This document shows, in pieces, positions 1-10,046 of a stretch of 64,000 nt of DNA; the first letter of the stretch is position 1; each line of letters opens with the position of its first letter. Source of the DNA: Eledone cirrhosa (Eukaryota > Mollusca > Cephalopoda > Octopoda > Eledonidae); the NCBI GenBank assembly GCA_964016885.1, contig OZ024748.1:31395652-31459651 (forward strand). Direction: 5' to 3'. The position numbers and the translations under genes are program-made. Below the pieces are notes generated by a model. The model saw nothing but the letters and a program-made list of their open reading frames with translations, had not been told where the DNA came from and made no database searches.

Positions 1-415
1 AAGGAAACGGTGCGAATGAAAAATTAACAAATAAAGACAAACAATTGTAGGAACACAGGCAAAGAATCATATACGGAAAAAAAGGGGTACGGTAACAAAA
101 TCAAACAGAGGTAATGCGTGGAAGGAAAGACAAAGTGTGGGAAGGTATGTAAAGTTCGGAGAAAGGTCACGGCGGATTAGATCGGGGTTGAGCCGGTTGT
201 TAAGTTAAGTTCCAAGGATGGAGGCCGTGTGAGCGTGTGTTTTGTATAATGAAAAATTGAACAGGGACAGAACAGAGAGGCAGTACGACAAATGTTTATT
301 AAATTCACGCTCAGGAGAGTGGGGGGTAGGTGGAGGACGACGTTTCGGGCATAAGCCCTTCTTCAGGTGAGAGTTCAAAAGGTGTGTAGGGGAGTGGTGG
401 AGAGACATATAGCGA
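1..415 (+). repeat. Reference monomer (415-bp, A7 form)
   Basis: This is the first full unit; the next begins at 416 with the same 'aaggaaacgg'. Hand counts give about 44% GC, 68% purine and roughly 134 G against 50 C on the + strand. Landmarks in order: an AT-rich A-strand segment at 15-55; the A tract at 77-83 (7 A here, 8 A in most units, which sets the 415/416 length); 'tacggtaac' at 88-96; a GTTAAGTTAAGTT direct repeat at 199-211; 'aatgaaaaatt' at 15-25 and again at 248-258; a G6 run at 321-326; the hairpin motif at 339-366; and a G-rich block at 378-400. 'aataaa' occurs on the + strand near 30 and on the minus strand at 300-295. There are about 18 CpG sites, close to the number expected from base composition, so the unit is not CpG-depleted. 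Confidence 0.95.
339..366 (-). other. Hairpin with hammerhead-like core, once per monomer (representative copy)
   Basis: On the + strand, gggc (347-350), ataa loop (351-354) and gccc (355-358) form a perfect 4-bp hairpin. Read on the minus strand, CTGAAGA (366-360) precedes the hairpin and GAAAC (346-342) follows it, matching the CUGANGA / stem II / GAAA order of a hammerhead ribozyme core. Two points argue against a complete ribozyme. An extra A (359) sits between the core and the stem where a G-C pair is usual. I also cannot find a stem I partner for the bases before CTGA with a correctly placed cleavage triplet, either upstream or downstream. The motif recurs in essentially every monomer. 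The hairpin is directly visible; the hammerhead relationship is inference. Confidence 0.55.
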
Positions 416-1219
416 AAGGAAACGGTGCGAATGAAAAATTAACAAATAAAGACAAACAATTGTAGGAACACAGGCAAAGAATCATGTACGGAAAAAAAAG
501 GGGTACGGTAACAAAATCAAACAGAGGTAATGCGTGGAAGGAAAGACAAAGTGTGGGAAGGTGTGTAAAGTTCGGAGAAAGGTCACGGCGGATTAGATCG
601 GGGTTGAGCCGGTTGTTAAGTTAAGTTCCAAGGATGGAGGCCGTGTGAGCGTGTGTTTTGTATAATGAAAAATTGAACAGGGACAGAACAGAGAGGCAGT
701 ACGACAAATGTTTATTAAATTCACGCTCAGGAGAGTGGGGGGTAGGTGGAGGACGACGTTTCGGGCATAAGCCCTTCTTCAGGAGAGAGTTCAAAAGGTG
801 TGTAGGGGAGTGGTGGAGAGACATATAGCGAAAGGAAACGGTGCGAATGAAAAATTAACAAATAAAGACAAACAATTGTAGGAACACAGGCAAAGAATCA
901 TATACGGAAAAAAAGGGGTACGGTAACAAAATCAAGCAGAGGTAATGCGTGGAAGGAAAGACAAAGTGTGGGAAGGTGTGTAAAGTTCGGAGAAAGGTCA
1001 CGGCGGATTAGATCGGGGTTGAGCCGGTTGTTAAGTTAAGTTCCAAGGATGGAGGCCGTGTGAGCGTGTGTTTTGTATAATGAAAAATTGAACAGGGACA
1101 GAACAGAGAGGCAGTACGACAAATGTTTATTAAATTCACGCTCAGGAAAGTGGGGGGTAGGTGGAGGACGACGTTTCGGGCATAAGCCCTTCTTCAGGTG
1201 AGAGTTCAAAAGGTGTGTA

Positions 1220-1233
1220 GGGGGGGGGGGGGG
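1220..1233 (+). repeat. 14-base poly-G tract replacing the usual mixed G-rich block
   Basis: Other monomers read 'ggggagtggtggag' at this place, and here the same 14 positions are all G. Length is unchanged, so the difference is four substitutions (a, t, t and a, all to G) rather than slippage. It occurs once in the window. It may be a real conversion to a homopolymer or a consensus error in a G-rich stretch. Confidence 0.85.
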
Positions 1234-3525
1234 AGACATATAGCGAAAGGAAACGGTGCGAATGAAAAATTAACAAATAAAGACAAACAATTGTAGGAAC
1301 ACAGGCAAAGAATCATATACGGAAAAAAAAGGGGTACGGTAACAAAATCAAACAGAGGTAATGCGTGGAAGGAAAGACAAAGTGTGGGAAGGTGTGTAAA
1401 GTTCGGAGAAAGGTCACGGCGGATTAGATCGGGGTTGAGCCGGTTGTTAAGTTAAGTTCCAAGGATGGAGGCTGTGTGAGCGTGTGTTTTGTATAATGAA
1501 AAATTGAACAGGGACAGAACAGAGAGGCAGTACGACAAATGTTTATTAAATTCACGCTCAGGAGAGTGTGGGGTAGGTGGAGGACGACGTTTCGGGCATA
1601 AGCCCTTCTTCAGGTGAGAGTTCAAAAGGTGTGTAGGGGAGTGGTGGAGAGACATATAGCGAAAGGAAACGGTGCGAATGAAAAATTAACAAATAAAGAC
1701 AAACAATTGTAGGAACACAGGCAAAGAATCATATACGGAAAAAAAAGGGGTACGGTAACAAAATCAAACAGAGGTAATGCGTGGAAGGAAAGACAAAGTG
1801 TGGGAAGGTGTGTAAAGTTCGGAGAAAGGTTACGGCGGATTAGATCGGGGTTGAGCCGGTTGTTAAGTTAAGTTCCAAGGATGGAGGCCGTGTGAGCGTG
1901 TGTTTTGTATAATGAAAAATTGAACAGGGACAGAACAGAGAGGCAGTACGACAAATGTTTATTAAATTCACGCTCAGGAGAGTGGGGGGTAGGTGGAGGA
2001 CGATGTTTCGGGCATAAGCCCTTCTTCAGGTGAGAGTTCAAAAGGTGTGTAGGGGGGTGGTGGAGAGACATATAGCGAAAGGAAACGGTGCGAATGAAAA
2101 ATTAACAAATAAAGACAAACAATTGTAGGAACACAGACAAAGAATCATATACGGAATAAAAAAGGGTACGGTAACAAAATCAAACAGAGGTAATGCGTGG
2201 AAGGAAAGACAAAGTGTGGGAAGGTGTGTAAAGTTCGGAGAAAGGTCACGGCGGATTAGATCGGGGTTGAGCCGGTTGTTAAGTTAAGTTCCAAGGATGG
2301 AGGCCGTGTGAGCGTGTGTTTTGTATAATGAAAAATTGAACAGGGACAGAACAGAGAGGCAGTACGACAAATGTTTATTAAATTCACGCTCAGGAGAGTG
2401 GGGGGTAGGTGGAGGACGACGTTTCGGGCATAAGCCCTTCTTCAGGTGAGAGTTCAAAAGGTGTGTAGGGGAGTGGTGGAGAGACATATAGCGAAAGGAA
2501 ACGGTGCGAATGAAAAATTAACAAATAAAGACAAACAATTGTAGGAACACAGGCAAAGAATCATATACGGAAAAAAAAGGAGTACGGTAACAAAATCAAA
2601 CAGAGGTAATGCGTGGAAGGAAAGACAAAGTGTGGGAAGGTGTGTAAAGTTCGGAGAAAGGTCACGGCGGATTAGATCGGGGTTGAGCCGGTTGTTAAGT
2701 TAAGATCCAAGGATGGAGGCCGTGTGAGCGTGTGTTTTGTATAATGAAAAATTGAACAGGGACAGAACAGAGAGGCAGTACGACAAATGTTTATTAAATT
2801 CACGCTCAGGAGAGTGGGGGGTAGGTGGAGGACGACGTTTCGGGCATAAGCCCTTCTTCAGGTGAGAGTTCAAAAGGTGTGTAGGGGAGTGGTGGAGAGA
2901 CATATAGCGAAAGGAAACGGTGCGAATGAAAAATTAACAAATAAAGACAAACAATTGTAGGAACACAGGCAAAGAATCATATACGGAAAAAAAAGGGGTA
3001 CGGTAACAAAATCAAACAGAGGTAATGCGTGGAAGGAAAGACAAAGTGTGGGAAGGTGTGTAAAGTTCGGAGAAAGGTCACGGCGGATTAGATCGGTGTT
3101 GAGCCGGTTGTTAAGTTAAGTTCCAAGGATGGAGGCCGTGTGAGCGTGTGTTTTGTATAATGAAAAATTGAACAGGGACAGAACAGAGAGGCAGTACGAC
3201 AAATGTTTATTAAATTCACGCTCAGGAGAGTGGGGGGTAGGTGGAAGACGACGTTTCGGGCATAAGCCCTTCTTCAGGTGAGAGTTCAAAAGGTGTGTAG
3301 GGGAGTGGTGGAGAGACATATAGCGAAAGGAAACGGTGCGAATGAAAAATTAACAAATAAAGACAAACAATTGTAGGAACACAGGCAAAGAATCATATAC
3401 GTAAAAAAAAGGGGTACGGTAACAAAATCAAACAGAGGTAATGCGTGGAAGGAAAGACAAAGTGTGGGAAGGTGTGTAAAGTTCGGAGAAAGGTCACGGC
3501 GGATTAGATCGGGGTTGAGCCGGTT

Positions 3526-3664
3526 AAGTTCCAAGGATGGAGGCCGATGGAGGTACGGTAACAAAATCAAACAGAGGTAATGCGTGGAAGGAAAGACAAA
3601 GTGTGGGAAGGTGTGTAAAGTTCGGAGAAAGGTCACGGCGGATTAGATCGGGGTTGTGCCGGTT
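3526..3664 (+). repeat. Composite insertion 1 (139-bp partial duplication)
   Basis: After 'gagccggtt' the sequence continues 'aagttccaagg' (8 bp of the GTTAAGTT repeat missing). It runs to 'gatggaggcc', repeats 'gatggagg', and then jumps back to 'tacggtaac', re-reading about 110 bp of the monomer to 'gccggtt'. The net gain is 139 bp, making a 555-bp unit. The second pass here ends in 'gggttgtgcc', a private change. The short repeats at both breakpoints suggest template switching or slippage. Confidence 0.93.
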
Positions 3665-5327
3665 GTTAAGTTAAGTTCCAAGGATGGAGGCCGTGTGAGC
3701 GTGTGTTTTGTATAATGAAAAATTGAACAGGGACAGAACAGAGAGGCAGTACGACAAATGTTTATTAAATTCACGCTCAGGAGAGTGGGGGGTAGGTGGA
3801 GGACGACGTTTCGGGCATAAGCCCTTCTTCAGGTGAGAGTTCAAAAGGTGTGTAGGGGAGTGGTGGAGAGACATATAGCGAAAGGAAACGGTGCGAATGA
3901 AAAATTAACAAATAAAGACAAACAATTGTAGGAACACAGGCAAAGAATCATATACGGAAAAAAAAGGAGTACGGTAACAAAATCAAACAGAGGTAATGCG
4001 TGGAAGGAAAGACAAAGTGTGGGAAGGTGTGTAAAGTTCGGAGAAAGGTCACGGCGGATTAGATCGGGGTTGAGCCGGTTGTTAAGTTAAGATCCAAGGA
4101 TGGAGGCCGTGTGAGCGTGTGTTTTGTATAATGAAAAATTGAACAGGGACAGAACAGAGAGGCAGTACGACAAATGTTTATTAAATTCACGCTCAGGAGA
4201 GTGGGGGGTAGGTGGAGGACGACGTTTCGGGCATAAGCCCTTCTTCAGGTGAGAGTTCAAAAGGTGTGTAGGGGAGTGGTGGAGAGACATATAGCGAAAG
4301 GAAACGGTGCGAATGAAAAATTAACAAATAAAGACAAACAATTGTAGGAACACAGGCAAAGAATCATATACGGAAAAAAAGGGGTACGGTAACAAAATCA
4401 AACAGAGGTAATGCGTGGAAGGAAAGACAAAGTGTGGGAAGGTATGTAAAGTTCGGAGAAAGGTCACGGCGGATTAGATCGGGGTTGAGCCGGTTGTTAA
4501 GTTAAGTTCCAAGGATGGAGGCCGTGTGAGCGTGTGTTTTGTATAATGAAAAATTGAACAGGGACAGAACAGAGAGGCAGTACGACAAATGTTTATTAAA
4601 TTCACGCTCAGGAGAGTGGGGGGTAGGTGGAGGACGACGTTTCGGGCATAAGCCCTTCTTCAGGTGAGAGTTCAAAAGGTGTGTAGGGGAGTGGTGGAGA
4701 GACATATAGCGAAAGGAAACGGTGCGAATGAAAAATTAACAAATAAAGACAAACAATTGTAGGAACACAGGCAAAGAATCATATACGGAAAAAAAAGGGG
4801 TACGGTAACAAAATCAAACAGAGGTAATGCGTGGAAGGAAAGACAAAGTGTGGGAAGGTGTGTAAAGTTCGGAGAAAGGTCACGGCGGATTAGATCGGTG
4901 TTGAGCCGGTTGTTAAGTTAAGTTCCAAGGATGGAGGCCGTGTGAGCGTGTGTTTTGTATAATGAAAAATTGAACAGGGACAGAACAGAGAGGCAGTACG
5001 ACAAATGTTTATCAAATTCACGCTCAGGAGAGTGGGGGGTAGGTGGAAGACGACGTTTCGGGCATAAGCCCTTCTTCAGGTGAGAGTTCAAAAGGTGTGT
5101 AGGGGAGTGGTGGAGAGACATATAGCGAAAGGAAACGGTGCGAATGAAAAATTAACAAATAAAGACAAACAATTGTAGGAACACAGGCAAAGAATCATAT
5201 ACGTAAAAAAAAGGGGTACGGTAACAAAATCAAACAGAGGTAATGCGTGGAAGGAAAGACAAAGTGTGGGAAGGTGTGTAAAGTTCGGAGAAAGGTCACG
5301 GCGGATTAGATCGGGGTTGAGCCGGTT

Positions 5328-5466
5328 AAGTTCCAAGGATGGAGGCCGATGGAGGTACGGTAACAAAATCAAACAGAGGTAATGCGTGGAAGGAAAGACA
5401 AAGTGTGGGAAGGTGTGTAAAGTTCGGAGAAAGGTCACGGCGGATTAGATCGGGGTTGAGCCGGTT
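5328..5466 (+). repeat. Composite insertion 2 (139-bp partial duplication)
   Basis: It has the same two breakpoints and the same 'ggccgatggagg' junction as the copy near 3.5 kb, in a 555-bp unit that shares that copy's flanking variants. It is therefore a block-duplicated sister copy 1802 bp away. Confidence 0.93.
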
Positions 5467-5472
5467 GTTAAG

Positions 5473-8400
5473 TTAAGTTCCAAGGATGGAGGCCGTGTGA
5501 GCGTGTGTTTTGTATAATGAAAAATTGAACAGGGACAGAACAGAGAGGCAGTACGACAAATGTTTATTAAATTCACGCTCAGGAGAGTGGGGGGTAGGTG
5601 GAGGACGACGTTTCGGGCATAAGCCCTTCTTCAGGTGAGAGTTCAAAAGGTGTGTAGGGGAGTGGTGGAGAGACATATAGCGAAAGGAAACGGTGCGAAT
5701 GAAAAATTAACAAATAAAGACAAACAATTGTAGGAACACAGGTAAAGAATCATATACGGAAAAAAAGGGGTACGGTAACAAAATCAAACAGAGGTAATGC
5801 GTGGAAGGAAAGACAAAGTGTGGGAAGGTGTGTAAAGTTCGGAGAAAGGTCACGGCGGATTAGATCGGGGTTGAGCCGGTTGTTAAGTTAAGTTCCAAGG
5901 ATGGAGGCCGTGTGAGCGTGTGTTTTGTATAATGAAAAATTGAACAGGGACAGAACAGAGAGGCAGTACGACAAATGTTTATTAAATTCACGCTCAGGAG
6001 AGTGGGGGGCAGGTGGAGGATGACGTTTCGGGCATAAGCCCTTCTTCAGGTGAGAGTTCAAAAGGTGTGTAGGGGAGTGGTGGAGAGACATATAGCGAAA
6101 GGAAACGGTGCGAATGAAAAATTAACAAATAAAGACAAACAATTGTAGGAACACAGGCAAAGAATCATATACGGAAAAAAAGGGGTACGGTAACAAAATC
6201 AGACAGAGGTAATGCGTGGAAGGAAAGACAAAGTGTGGGAAGGTGTGTAAAGTTCGGAGAAAGGTCACGGCGGATTAGATCGGGGTTGAGCCGGTTGTTA
6301 AGTTAAGTTCCAAGGATGGAGGCCGTGTGAGCGTGTGTTTTGTATAATGAAAAATTGAACAGGGACAGAACAAAGAGGCAGTACGACAAATGTTTATTAA
6401 ATTCACGCTCAGGAGAGTGGGGGGTAGGTGGAGGACGACGTTTCGGGCATAAGCCCTTCTTCAGGTGAGAGTTCAAAAGGTGTGTAGGGGAGTGGTGGAG
6501 AGACATATAGCGAAAGGAAACGGTGCGAATGAAAAATTAACAAATAAAGACAAACAATTGTAGGAACACAGTCAAAGAATCATATACGGAAAAAAAAGGG
6601 GTACGGTAACAAAATCAAACAGAGGTAATGCGTGGAAGGAAAGACAAAGTGTGGGAAGGTGTGTAAAGTTCGGAGAAAGGTCACGGCGGATTAGATCGGG
6701 GTTGAGCCGGTTGTTAAGTTAAGTTCCAAGGATGGAGGCCGTGTGAGCGTGTGTTTTGTATAATGAAAAATTGAACAGGGACAGAACAGAGAGGCAGTAC
6801 GACAAATGTTTATTAAATTCACGCTCAGGAGAGTGGGGGGTAGGTGGAGGACGACGTTTCGGGCATAAGCCCTTCTTCAGGTGAGAGTTCAAAAGGTGTG
6901 TAGGGGAGTGGTGGAGAGACATATAGCGAAAGGAAACGGTGCGAATGATAAATTAACAAATAAAGACAAACAATTGTAGGAACACAGGCAAAGAATCATA
7001 TACGGAAAAAAAAGGGGTACGGTAACAAAATCAAACAGAGGTAATGAGTGGAAGGAAAGACAAAGTGTGGGAAGGTGTGTAAAGTTCGGAGAAAGGTCAC
7101 GGCGGATTAGATCGGGGTTGAGCCGGTTGTTAAGTTAAGTTCCAAGGATGGAGGCCGTGTGAGCGTGTGTTTTGTATAATGAAAAATTGAACAGGGACAG
7201 AACAGAGAGGCAGTACGACAAATGTTTATTAAATTCACGCTCAGGAGAGTGGGGGGTAGGTGGAGGACGACGTTTCGGGCATAAGCCCTTCTTCAGGTGA
7301 GAGTTCAAAAGGTGTGTGGGGGAGTGGTGGAGAGACATATAGCGAAAGGAAACGGTGCGAATGAAAAATTAACAAATAAAGACAAACAATTGTAGGAACA
7401 CAGGCAAAGAATCATATACGGAAAAAAAAGGGGTACGGTAACAAAATCAAACAGAGGTAATGGGTGGAAGGAAAGACAAAGTGTGGGAAGGTGTGTAAAG
7501 TTCGGAGAAAGGTCACGGCGGATTAGATCGGGGTTGAGCCGGTTGTTAAGTTAAGTTCCAAGGATGGAGGCCGTGTGAGCGTGTGTTTTGTATAATGAAA
7601 AATTGAACAGGGACAGAACAGAGAGGCAGTACGACAAATGTTTATTAAATTCACGCTCAGGAGAGTGGGGGGTAGGTGGAGGACGACGTTTCGGGCATAA
7701 GCCCTTCTTCAGGTGAGAGTTCAAAAGGTGTGTGGGGGAGTGGTGGAGAGACATATAGCGAAAGGAAACGGTGCGAATGAAAAATTAACAAATAAAGACA
7801 AACAATTGTAGGAACACAGGCAAAGAATCATATACGGAAAAAAAAGGGGTACGGTAACAAAATCAAACAGAGGTAATGCGTGGAAGGAAAGACAAAGTGT
7901 GGGAAGGTGTGTAAAGTTCGGAGAAAGGTCACGGCGGATTAGATCGGGGTTGAGCCGGTTGTTAAGTTAAGTTCCAAGGATGGAGGCCGTGTGAGCGTGT
8001 GTTTTGTATAATGAAAAATTGAACAGGGACAGAACAGAGAGGCAGTACGACAAATGTTTATTAAATTCACGCTCAGGAGAGTGGGGGGTAGGTGGAGGAC
8101 GACGTTTCGGGCATAAGCCCTTCTTCAGGTGAGAGTTCAAAAGGTGTGTGGGGGAGTGGTGGAGAGACATATAGCGAAAGGAAACGGTGCGAATGAAAAA
8201 TTAACAAATAAAGACAAACAATTGTAGGAACACAGGCAAAGAATCATATACGGAAAAAAAAGGGGTACGGTAACAAAATCAAACAGAGGTAATGCGTGGA
8301 AGGAAAGACAAAGTGTGGGAAGGTGTGTAAAGTTCGGAGAAAGGTCACGGCGGATTAGATCGGGGTTGAGCCGGTTGTTAAGTTAAGTTCCAAGGATGGA

Positions 8401-8798
8401 GGCCGTGTGAGCGTGTGTTTTGTATAATGAAAAATTGAACAGGGACAGAACAGAGAGGCAGTACGACAAATGTTTATTAAATTCACGCTCAGGAGAGTGG
8501 GGGGTAGGTGGAGGACGACGTTTCGGGCATAAGCCCTTCTTCAGGTGAGAGTTCAAAAGGTGTGTGGGGGAGTGGTGGAGAGACATATAGCGAAAGGAAA
8601 CGGTGCGAATGAAAAATTAACAAATAAAGACAAACAATTGTAGGAACACAGGCAAAGAATCATATACGGAAAAAAAAGCGGTACGGTAACAAAATCAAAC
8701 AGAGGTAATGCGTGGAAGGAAAGACAAAGTGTGGGAAGGTGTGTAAAGTTCGGAGAAAGATCACGGCGGATTAGATCGGGGTTGAGCCGGTTGTTAAG
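5473..8798 (+). repeat. Uniform segment with a homogenised run of one variant
   Basis: Eight monomers of 415-416 bp with few differences. Four consecutive units starting at 7135, 7551, 7967 and 8383 all carry 'gtgtggggg' instead of 'gtgtagggg' (near 7318, 7734, 8150 and 8566). This suggests recent one-unit amplification. Neighbouring units carry 'atgagtgg' (7047) and 'atgggtgg' (7463) where most have 'atgcgtgg'. Confidence 0.85.
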
Positions 8799-10046
8799 TT
8801 AAGTTCCAAGGATGGAGGCCGTGTGAGCGTGTGTTTTGTATAATGAAAAATTGAACAGGGACAGAACAGAGAGGCAGTACGACAAATGTTTATTAAATTG
8901 ACGCTCAGGAGAGTGGGGGGTAGGTGGAGGACGACGTTTCGGGCATAAGCCCTTCTTCAGGTGAGAGTTCAAAAGGTGTGTAGGGGAGTGGTGGAGAGAC
9001 ATATAGCGAAAGGAAACGGTGCGAATGAAAAATTAACAAATAAAGACAAACATTTGTAGGAACACAGGCAAAGAATCATATACGGAAAAAAAAGGGGTAC
9101 GGTAACAAAATCAAACAGAGGTAATGAGTGGAAGGAAAGACAAAGTGTGGGAAGGTGTGTAAAGTTCGGAGAAAGGTCACGGCGGATTAGATCGGGGTTG
9201 AGCCGGTTGTTAAGTTAAGTTCCAAGGATGGAGGCCGTGTGAGCGTGTGTTTTGTATAATGAAAAATTGAACAGGGACAGAACAGAGAGGCAGTACGACA
9301 AATGTTTATTAAATTCACGCTCAGGAGACTGGGGGGTAGGTGGAGGACGACGTTTCGGGCATAAGCCCTTCTTCAGGTGAGAGTTCAAAAGGTGTGTGGG
9401 GGAGTGGTGGAGAGACATATAGCGAAAGGAAACGGTGCGAATGAAAAATTAACAAATAAAGACAAACAATTGTAGGAACACAGGCAAAGAATCATATACG
9501 GAAAAAAAAGGGGTACGGTAACAAAATCAAACAGAGGTAATGCGTGGAAGGAAAGACAAAGTGTGGGAAGGTGTGTAAAGTTCGGAGAAAGGTCACGGCG
9601 GATTAGATCGGGGTTGAGCCGGTTGTTAAGTTAAGTTCCAAGGATGGAGGCCGTGTGAGCGTGTGTTTTGTATAATGAAAAATTGAACAGGGACAGAACA
9701 GAGAGGCAGTACGACAAATGTTTATTAAATTCACGCTCAGGAGAGTGGGGGGTAGGTGGAGGACGACGTTTCGGGCATAAGCCCTTCTTCAGGTGAGAGT
9801 TCAAGAGGTGTGTAGGGGAGTGGTGGAGAGACATATAGCGAAAGGAAACGGTGCGAATGAAAAATTAACAAATAAAGACAAACAATTGTAGGAACACAGG
9901 CAAAGAATCATATACGGAAAAAAAAGGGGTACGGTAACAAAATCAAACAGAGGTAATGCGTGGAAGGAAAGACAAAGTGTGGGAAGGTGTGTAAAGTTCG
10001 GAGAAAGGTCACGGCGGATTAGATCGGGGTTGAGCCGGTTGTTAAG
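8799..10046 (+). repeat. Three-unit lead-in, types e-i-h
   Basis: The unit at 8799 has 'attgacg' (type e). The next is preceded by 'atgagtgg' near 9127 and carries 'gtgtggggg' (type i). The unit at 9631 has 'caagagg' (type h) and leads into type a at 10047. This is the end of the 8-unit order e-i-j-h with type j missing, so it is another contracted version of the higher-order repeat. Confidence 0.75.

Larger units (their letters stand above)
1..2699 (+). repeat. Array segment of ordinary monomers
   Basis: Six and a half 415-416 bp monomers without a recognisable higher-order pattern. Local variants include 'catgtacgg' near 484, a shortened G run in 'aaaaaagggtacgg' near 2160, and the 14-G tract at 1220-1233. 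There is no unique sequence and no gene. Confidence 0.9.
2700..5472 (+). repeat. Twin block carrying the first two composite monomers
   Basis: Units at 3116-3670 and 4918-5472 are each 555 bp and share several variants: 'cggtgttgag' before the unit, 'ggaagacg', and 'acgtaaaaaaaa' in place of 'acggaaaaaaaa' (near 3401 and 5203). They also share the composite junction. They lie 1802 bp apart. A second marker, 'aagatccaagg', occurs near 2703 and 4090, only 1387 bp apart. The two markers are therefore spaced differently: one ordinary unit (4502-4917) lies between them in the second copy and not in the first. This indicates block duplication plus gain or loss of one monomer. Confidence 0.85.

Noticed and set aside
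152..175. CENP-B box (TTCGNNNNANNCGGG) at 'gttcggagaaagg'
   Set aside because: The first half, including the spaced A, fits, but the CGGG half is replaced by 'gtca'. The 'tttcgggcataag' site also fails at the central A.
153..200. RNA polymerase III A/B boxes or a tRNA-derived origin
   Set aside because: 'gttcggag' and 'ggttgagcc' only loosely resemble a B box, and no A box or cloverleaf could be placed at a suitable distance.
240..258. TATAAT-like sequence 'gtataatg' as a promoter
   Set aside because: No matching upstream element and no gene downstream. It sits in an AT-rich stretch and is repeated only with the satellite.
295..300. Polyadenylation signal AATAAA on the minus strand (and another on the + strand near 30)
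   Set aside because: The hexamer is common in AT-rich DNA and no transcript or coding unit is visible to which it could belong. It is mentioned only as weak support for a retroelement origin.
205..408. A 67-codon minus-strand reading frame repeated in almost every monomer
   Set aside because: It recurs only because the DNA repeats. It has frameshifts (near 30891, 35857, 48471 and 52551), stops (units at 42813, 46277 and 55979) and a lost start (near 59505). Its amino-acid changes look unselected and its composition is low in complexity. Longer frames across composites, such as 3286-3636, are by-products of the 139-bp duplication.
280..430. A complete, active hammerhead ribozyme
   Set aside because: The bases before CTGA (minus strand) have no nearby complement preceded by a valid cleavage triplet. 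'gcgtgaa' downstream has a suitable partial stem I match but a G where U is needed. Only the core-like motif is reported.
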